30,766 nt of DNA, from NCBI GenBank assembly GCA_040381555.1, contig JBEIHC010000022.1, positions 1-30,766 of the forward strand, in the 5' to 3' direction. Shown here one piece after another: positions 26,062 to 30,766 of this stretch (positions are counted from its first letter, which is position 1; each line of letters starts with the position of its first letter). Position numbers and translations under genes: made by a program. A model generated the notes under the pieces. It was not told the origin of the DNA, ran no database searches, and saw only the letters and a program-made list of their open reading frames with translations. The stretch is from CANHCC01 sp040381555. Lineage in GTDB: Bacteria > Bacteroidota > Bacteroidia > J057 > RFSG01.

Positions 26062-26619
26062 ATGCATCTTTCTCTGAAACCATTTAATGGATTACGAATT
26101 CATCCTAATATCCAAATCAATTCTGAATCAAATACCTATGCTATTCTAGAAAAAAACACTGCCCAATTACATGCAGAAGCCTTGCCAGCATTATACTTGT
26201 ATATTGAAAAAGAAAAATCGGGAAAGTTGAATTACATAGGATTAATTGGGATAATTACAGAAAACAAAGAGCATATTGAAAATCTCTCTATTCCTGCAAT
26301 TTGGACAACTGAGTCTATATCTTCCCAATTACCTGATATTCTTAACCCCTGGATGGAACATCCTGAAATAGAAATCGCTAACGAAACAGGGCAAATAATC
26401 CAATTAGCTGTAATACAATCCTTTCAAACAATTCATGAAATACTCGTTTTAATTCAAAAATGCAATTGGAATTGCTTGAATTTAACGCTACTCAACCAAC
26501 CTTTAGTTTGTTTGTCCTTAAAATCGGAATTTTCCAATTTCTCCAACTTTCCTCTTGGATTATTATCCCTTCCTCCTGATTATGCTGAAAACACTTCCCC
26601 CTTTAGTATTGGCTTCTAA
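26062..26619 (+). CDS. protein of unknown function, overlaps maf
   Basis: Protein of 185 residues, no signal peptide, no membrane span, no motif I recognise. It begins HLSLKPFNGLRIHPNIQIN. The second half is rich in Leu, Ile and Asn with a cysteine pair in QKCNWNCLNLTLL. It looks cytoplasmic and alpha/beta. Its last 38 bases overlap the maf start at 26582 in a different frame, implying coupled translation. A TAAATTTG promoter box lies just upstream, so it is probably the first gene of a two-gene unit with maf. Coding confidence comes from length, promoter and overlap. Confidence 0.65.
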   Translation: MHLSLKPFNGLRIHPNIQINSESNTYAILEKNTAQLHAEALPALYLYIEKEKSGKLNYIGLIGIITENKEHIENLSIPAIWTTESISSQLPDILNPWMEHPEIEIANETGQIIQLAVIQSFQTIHEILVLIQKCNWNCLNLTLLNQPLVCLSLKSEFSNFSNFPLGLLSLPPDYAENTSPFSIGF

Positions 26620-27178
26620 ATCTCCGCGAAGACATGAATTAATGAGAGCATTAGGTCTTCCTTTTAAGGTAGTTGTTCGAGAAGTATTGGAAACTTATCC
26701 GGATGAACTCATTGGAGAAGATATTGCCCACTACCTTGCGAACCTCAAAGCGGATTCCTTAATCGACCTGACGAAAGATAACCTCATTATTACTGCCGAC
26801 ACGATTGTTTGGATGAATGGCCAGGTACTCGGTAAACCTGCTGATCGTCAAGATGCTATTAGAATCCTAAGCAATCTCTCCGGAAATACGCATGAGGTCA
26901 TCACCGGAGTCTGCCTATACTATCAACAATTCAAAACGATCTTCACAGAAACTACTCGAGTATCATTTAGTCCTTTATCAAGGGAAAGAATCGAATGGTA
27001 TGTAGATAATTTCTCAATAATGGATAAAGCCGGAGCTTATGGGGTACAAGATTGGATTGGATTGGCTGGCGTTTCCAGAATCGAAGGAGACTTTTACAAT
27101 GTAATGGGACTGCCAATAAACCGTTTAGTGCGAGAATTAGAAAAACACTACTTGCTCAATTTCCAAATACCTGAATAA
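26582..27178 (+). CDS. maf: Maf family nucleotide pyrophosphatase (YhdE-like)
   Basis: Cytoplasmic nucleoside triphosphate pyrophosphatase of 198 residues that hydrolyses dTTP/UTP or modified nucleotides. Motifs in order: LASKSPRRHELMRALGLPF at the N-terminus, ITADTIVWMNGQVLGKP with the catalytic Asp, SGNTHEVITGVCL, WYVDN, DKAGAYGVQDWIG and VMGLPINRLVREL near the end. I chose ATG at 26582; a frame opening at 26555 adds nine residues and would deepen the overlap with the upstream gene. The YhdE-type substrate assignment follows from the AGAYGVQ region and is likely but not certain. Confidence 0.93.
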   Translation: MLKTLPPLVLASKSPRRHELMRALGLPFKVVVREVLETYPDELIGEDIAHYLANLKADSLIDLTKDNLIITADTIVWMNGQVLGKPADRQDAIRILSNLSGNTHEVITGVCLYYQQFKTIFTETTRVSFSPLSRERIEWYVDNFSIMDKAGAYGVQDWIGLAGVSRIEGDFYNVMGLPINRLVRELEKHYLLNFQIPE

Positions 27179-27500
27179 GTTCTTCCGAAAACTTGAATTC
27201 CTCGTTTTATTATTAACTACTTTATCAGAAAAAAATTTAATTATTTGACCAAGTATTATTATATAATTGAAGATTTTTTGACAAAAGAACGAATTTAGCA
27301 TCCCTTGGCACTTACAGCACATAAGTGTGACAAAAGATACTCCTATTTATCCATAGTAGACAAAAACCTAATCCTTTTTAATCAAAGAGGCATAGATAAA
27401 ATTAGGGAATTCGCATGGATACAATTAGGTTCTCAACTTTTGCTATTTGAATGGATTTATACTTATTGAATTTTATTAAAACCACGGAAATAATTTATAT
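27179..27500. other. 322-base convergent gap, no gene seen
   Basis: AT-rich region between maf (plus) and the outer-membrane-type gene (minus). An 8-bp inverted repeat, AACCTAAT at 27365 and ATTAGGTT at 27424, brackets another partial copy (ATTAGG near 27402), so alternative hairpins are possible. No T-tract terminator was found for either gene. Confidence 0.45.
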
Positions 27501-28268
27501 TTATTGAACCTTTTCCATAAATTGTCTTAAATAAAATCCTTTATAGGCTATCCCCAGAGTCATTTCAACATAACCCTTACCAAGAGAAGGGTGGGTTCGC
27601 GTATAATCAACGGCAGAATAAGCCAAATTCACAAATACAGATAAATATTCATATCCACCGATATTAATATATCGATTGACAGACAATCCCCCCAAGAGTC
27701 CGCGGGCTGACAATAAATTAAAAGCCTGTCCCAGAGTAGATTGATTTTTTACTCGAAAATTATCCACTGAATAAGAAATGTATGGCTCAAAGGAATATAA
27801 ACTTTTGGTATTAATTGAATATCCTATGTACCAATCTGATTTATTGGAAATCACCCTTGCTCTTTCATCCAGCACTTCGTTCCCAAAGAGATAATTTACC
27901 CTAGGATTAAAAGTGGTGTATTTAACTCGGGTTCCAAAATTCCAGTTTTTAAACGCGAAGGCCAAACCCATTGAGGGCACTATTTTATTTTCAAACCAAT
28001 CTTTCGTACTACCCCCATAAGAATAGCCAGAAGCGCCTGCTTCAAAGCGAACCCCTAATGCGGAAGGCATGGTGCACTCTATGGCACGATATCGAATCCT
28101 CTCTTCTAGGTTGTTTTTAAATAACTCTATTAAAACGGTATCTGGTGTGCAAATCTTTTGCCGATCGATATATTGAGCGGAAACATAAATTGTTGAAGTA
28201 CTAACAATAAAAATGCCTATCCAACAACAAATAAACCTGTATAAAGAATGCCTAAGAAATTTATCCAT
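27501..28268 (-). CDS. putative outer-membrane beta-barrel protein
   Basis: Exported protein of 255 residues. The signal region CCWIGIFIVSTSTIYVSAQ is preceded by a basic N-terminus. The mature part alternates aromatic and polar residues in strand-like stretches (SYGGSTKDWFENKIVPSMGL, WYIGYSINTKSLYSFEPYIS, VEMTLGIAYKGFYLRQF), ending close to the C-terminus as barrels often do. Two cysteines (KICTPD, IECTMP) lie near the mature N-terminus. No specific family recognised. It has its own complete Bacteroidota promoter upstream (28292-28321, minus). The terminator at 28323-28352 separates it from the repeat protein. Confidence 0.72.
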   Translation of the reverse strand: MDKFLRHSLYRFICCWIGIFIVSTSTIYVSAQYIDRQKICTPDTVLIELFKNNLEERIRYRAIECTMPSALGVRFEAGASGYSYGGSTKDWFENKIVPSMGLAFAFKNWNFGTRVKYTTFNPRVNYLFGNEVLDERARVISNKSDWYIGYSINTKSLYSFEPYISYSVDNFRVKNQSTLGQAFNLLSARGLLGGLSVNRYINIGGYEYLSVFVNLAYSAVDYTRTHPSLGKGYVEMTLGIAYKGFYLRQFMEKVQ

Positions 28269-28291
28269 GCGATCTAACTTTAAATTCAGAA

Positions 28292-28321
28292 CAAATTTAT
28301 CATTATTCAGCTTGATGCAAA
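28292..28321 (-). promoter_or_regulatory. complete Bacteroidota promoter (TTTG, 18 bp, TAAATTTG)
   Basis: On the minus strand, TTTG (28318-28321) is separated by 18 bases from TAAATTTG (28292-28299). This fits the TTG-N17-23-TAnnTTTG consensus known from Bacteroidota. The -7 box ends 23 bases before the ATG of the outer-membrane gene. It is the only site here with both elements. Confidence 0.68.
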
Positions 28322-28322
28322 C

Positions 28323-28352
28323 AAAAAGGCCATTCCGAGGAATGGCCTTTTT
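28323..28352 (-). terminator. strong intrinsic terminator, likely for the repeat protein gene
   Basis: Perfect 13-bp stem, AAAAAGGCCATTC with its complement, closed by a CGAG tetraloop on the plus strand (CTCG on the minus). T runs flank it on both strands. It begins 19 bases downstream of the stop codon of the minus-strand repeat protein and abuts the -33 element of the next gene's promoter. Confidence 0.9.
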
Positions 28353-28371
28353 TCAAGAAATGACAAAATGT

Positions 28372-30766
28372 TTATTGCTTAATTACTTTTCTTAAGAAAA
28401 CTTCTGAACCTGTGTATATTTTCAACAGATAAGTACCAGAAGCCAGTTCTCCAATAAATAATCTCTGCTCAACAGATCCGATATTAATCTCAAAGGAACG
28501 AACAACCTTTCCGTTGATATCCAAAAGCTCTGTCTGAATAATCTCCTTACCATTCGATTTGACAACAATTATTTCTGAAAATGGATTAGGATAAACATCC
28601 AATAGATCTGTAGACTCGTCTGTGTCTAAAGTTGTTACGCGGCAAGGATTTACTGTGAGAGTAGTAAAGGCCTGAACTAGACCACATCCAGGTACAGTAG
28701 AGGATAATGTATAAACACCTCCATGAGAAAGCTGAATATTGCTTCGGGATGGATTTTGAGAAGTACTCGCAAAACCTCCAGGGCCCGACCAAGAATAATT
28801 TGAGCCTGAAGGAGCCACACCTGTGAAATAAACAGCACTGCCGGTGCAGACTGTCGATGGAGAGCAAGATGCATTGACGGATGCTGGGTCATTCACTCTG
28901 ATATTAAGCGTGGTAGTCCTTGAGCCACATCCTGGAGAGATAGCTACCAGAGTGTATACACCAGCCATGCCTGAAGTTATGTTACTTCTAGTGGCAACCT
29001 GAGTATTTGCGGTAAAACCACTGGGGCCTGTCCAGCTATAACTTGCGGTTGTAATTAATGTACCTGTCAGGGTAAGGTTTCCTCCAACACATGCAGGACT
29101 ATTACTAGATATAAGCACATTATTAACAGACTGACCTACCACAACACTTGTAGTACCTGAAAACACACCACAATTCGAGCTTGTTACGATCAGAGTGTAT
29201 ACTCCGGTACGAATGGGCTGAGCATTCGAAATACTGGGGTTTTGAACGGTACTAACAAACGAATTCGGACCAGACCATGCATAAGTAACTCCTGAGGAAT
29301 TGGGAGTCGTTAGGAAAATAGCATTCCCCTGACAAAGCGGAGAATTACTGCCAGGGGCAACTATAGGAGCAGGATTCACTACTACGGAAGAAGTACGAGA
29401 AACAGAAGGACAAGCCCCAGAGGCAATCAGTACTTGATAAGTACCTGCACCTAAAGTAGTGATTCCATTTATTACTGGCTGGGCTTGGTTAGAGGTAAAT
29501 CCATTGGGACCCGTCCAACTATATACAGCACCTGCATAAACGGTTGCACTCAACCGCAAATTACTTCCAACACAAATAGGTGTATTCGCTGTAGCTGTCG
29601 CATTTGAAGGATTAGCAGATACCGTCACATTGGTCGTTTGTTGCACCGGAGTACATCCATTTAAGGTAACCGTTAAGGAATAAACTCCAGATTGAGCAGG
29701 CTGTACATTGATTATGGATGGGTTTTGAGATGTGGCAGTATATCCATTCGGACCCGACCAAAGATAGGATGCACCACTAACTGCATTGGTGGTAAGATTC
29801 AGAGCACTACCAGAACACAATGGGCCATTATTACCTGGAGTAAATGATGGGCCTGCATTTACCACCATCGTTACCGTTCTAGATACAGAACTGCATCCAG
29901 GAATAGAAACCATCATGATATAATTTCCAGCATCTGCTGTAGTGACTGCTGCCAATACTGGACTCTGGGAGCTCGAGGTAAATCCATTCGGGCCAGTCCA
30001 AGAATAGCTTACTCCAGAATGAGTAGAACCTGTCAGATTAATTGATCCCCCTGCACATACAGGACTGTTTCCTGTTGCTGATACATTGGTTAACCCTGGG
30101 CTCACCGAAACGGAAGTAGTGGCAGAAGCCGTTCCACAAGCAAGTGAATTAATCGTTAATGTATAAGTGCCCGCATGAATAGTTTGAATAGCACTAATCA
30201 CCGGATTCTGTAGTGTAGAACTGAATCCATTGGGCCCAGACCAAGTATAGGTGGCGTTAGAGACTGTATTGGCAGTCAGTGTTAAATTACTGCCTACGCA
30301 TAGAGGAGCATTGCTTCCCGGTGCTGCTGCTTGAGGGTTCAATACACTTACCGTAATTATGCGAGTCGTATTGCTACAACCGGGAGAGCTTGCTAGTAAA
30401 GTATAGGCTCCTGTTTGAATAGATTGAGCATTACTAATTACGGGGTTTTGCAAAGAACTGGTAAATCCATTCGGGCCAGACCAAGAATAAGTTGCTTGAG
30501 ACAAAGAGCTGGCAGAAAGTTGAAGATTCTGACCTGCACATACTGGGCTATTAGATCTTGCAGTTACTGAACTGGCATTTCCGCTAACAATCACACTCGC
30601 TACTGAAGTATAAGACCCACAATTCGGTATTGTTTGAGTTAAAGTATAGTCTCCAGAGTGAATGACTTGCGAATTTGAAATGGCAGGACTGCTTGAGGTA
30701 GACAAATACCCATTGGGGCCAGACCAAGAGTAAGATGCTCCAGAGCTTGGATTGCAAGAGAACTGA
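28372..30766 (-). CDS. secreted Ig/PKD-like repeat protein with T9SS sorting domain, 5' partial
   Basis: The frame is open to the right edge of the window; the TTG at 30703-30705 is internal, since upstream codons continue the repeat (YSWSGPNGY). About 797 residues are visible. Nine repeats of about 80 residues each contain a SYSWSGPNGF-type core, QNPVISN, AGxYTL, a GC, and a SNSPVCAG block, so two cysteines per repeat could pair. This resembles the tandem Ig-like domains of Bacteroidota surface adhesins. The last 80 or so residues (VYPNPFSEIIVV, ELLDINGKVVRSF, ASGTYLLKIY, FLRKVIKQ) are a T9SS type A sorting domain. Function is probably surface attachment; the N-terminal domains are outside the window. 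Confidence 0.9.
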   Translation of the reverse strand, partial: QFSCNPSSGASYSWSGPNGYLSTSSSPAISNSQVIHSGDYTLTQTIPNCGSYTSVASVIVSGNASSVTARSNSPVCAGQNLQLSASSLSQATYSWSGPNGFTSSLQNPVISNAQSIQTGAYTLLASSPGCSNTTRIITVSVLNPQAAAPGSNAPLCVGSNLTLTANTVSNATYTWSGPNGFSSTLQNPVISAIQTIHAGTYTLTINSLACGTASATTSVSVSPGLTNVSATGNSPVCAGGSINLTGSTHSGVSYSWTGPNGFTSSSQSPVLAAVTTADAGNYIMMVSIPGCSSVSRTVTMVVNAGPSFTPGNNGPLCSGSALNLTTNAVSGASYLWSGPNGYTATSQNPSIINVQPAQSGVYSLTVTLNGCTPVQQTTNVTVSANPSNATATANTPICVGSNLRLSATVYAGAVYSWTGPNGFTSNQAQPVINGITTLGAGTYQVLIASGACPSVSRTSSVVVNPAPIVAPGSNSPLCQGNAIFLTTPNSSGVTYAWSGPNSFVSTVQNPSISNAQPIRTGVYTLIVTSSNCGVFSGTTSVVVGQSVNNVLISSNSPACVGGNLTLTGTLITTASYSWTGPSGFTANTQVATRSNITSGMAGVYTLVAISPGCGSRTTTLNIRVNDPASVNASCSPSTVCTGSAVYFTGVAPSGSNYSWSGPGGFASTSQNPSRSNIQLSHGGVYTLSSTVPGCGLVQAFTTLTVNPCRVTTLDTDESTDLLDVYPNPFSEIIVVKSNGKEIIQTELLDINGKVVRSFEINIGSVEQRLFIGELASGTYLLKIYTGSEVFLRKVIKQ
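28650..30766 (-). repeat. tandem ~240-bp coding repeats (Ig-like modules)
   Basis: DNA-level periodicity of about 240 bases underlies nine copies of the Ig-like module in the minus-strand gene. The most conserved stretch encodes W-S/T-G-P-N-G. Copies differ enough to be distinguished, with the last two (SGPSGF, SGPGGF) most divergent. The array continues beyond the window. Confidence 0.85.

Overview
The window looks like a chromosomal segment of a Bacteroidota bacterium. It is AT-rich, and most genes lack a recognisable Shine-Dalgarno sequence. Several genes carry the phylum-specific promoter -7 element TAnnTTTG, here usually TAAATTTG. Two large secreted proteins end in type IX secretion (T9SS) C-terminal sorting domains, and the cytochrome c maturation genes are of the long-CcmF type seen in this phylum. 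I cannot place it below phylum with confidence. No rRNA, tRNA, CRISPR array, intact insertion sequence or phage gene was seen.

Layout. Bases 1-2222 hold two peptidoglycan L,D-transpeptidase genes of different families in tandem; the first is cut by the window edge. Bases 2223-2946 are intergenic and carry a nested tandem repeat. Bases 2947-5972 hold, on the minus strand, an ABC-F ATPase and the rRNA methyltransferase rlmN. dnaK follows on the plus strand at 6120-8054 and ends in a strong terminator. Bases 8153-8740 hold a decayed GNAT acetyltransferase pseudogene on the minus strand. Bases 8981-14868 are a tightly spaced co-directional run: secreted reprolysin-like metalloprotease, polyphosphate kinase ppk1, an ECF sigma factor, a small zinc-finger-like anti-sigma candidate and an exported thioredoxin-fold protein, closed by a strong terminator.

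Bases 15056-20808 are a System I cytochrome c maturation operon: a secreted unknown protein translationally coupled to ccmB, then ccmC, ccmD-like, ccmE and a very long ccmF. CcmE has the CXXXY haem-binding motif instead of HXXXY. A small secreted unknown follows. A 956-bp gap (21541-22496) between convergent genes contains a GC-rich hairpin cluster. Next come a lipoprotein serine hydrolase (minus) and a second ECF sigma operon (24193-25640): sigma factor, single-pass membrane protein and Spy/CpxP-like periplasmic protein. An unknown gene overlaps maf at 26062-27178. Two minus-strand genes close the window: an outer-membrane-barrel candidate, and a large adhesin-like protein made of about 80-residue Ig/PKD-like repeats that runs off the right edge.

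Most of the content is housekeeping or envelope biology. The points most worth following up are the nested repeat array, the two sigma/anti-sigma modules with unusual partners, the unknown protein coupled to the ccm operon, and the structured island in the large convergent gap. I did not find a clearly novel defence or mobile system.
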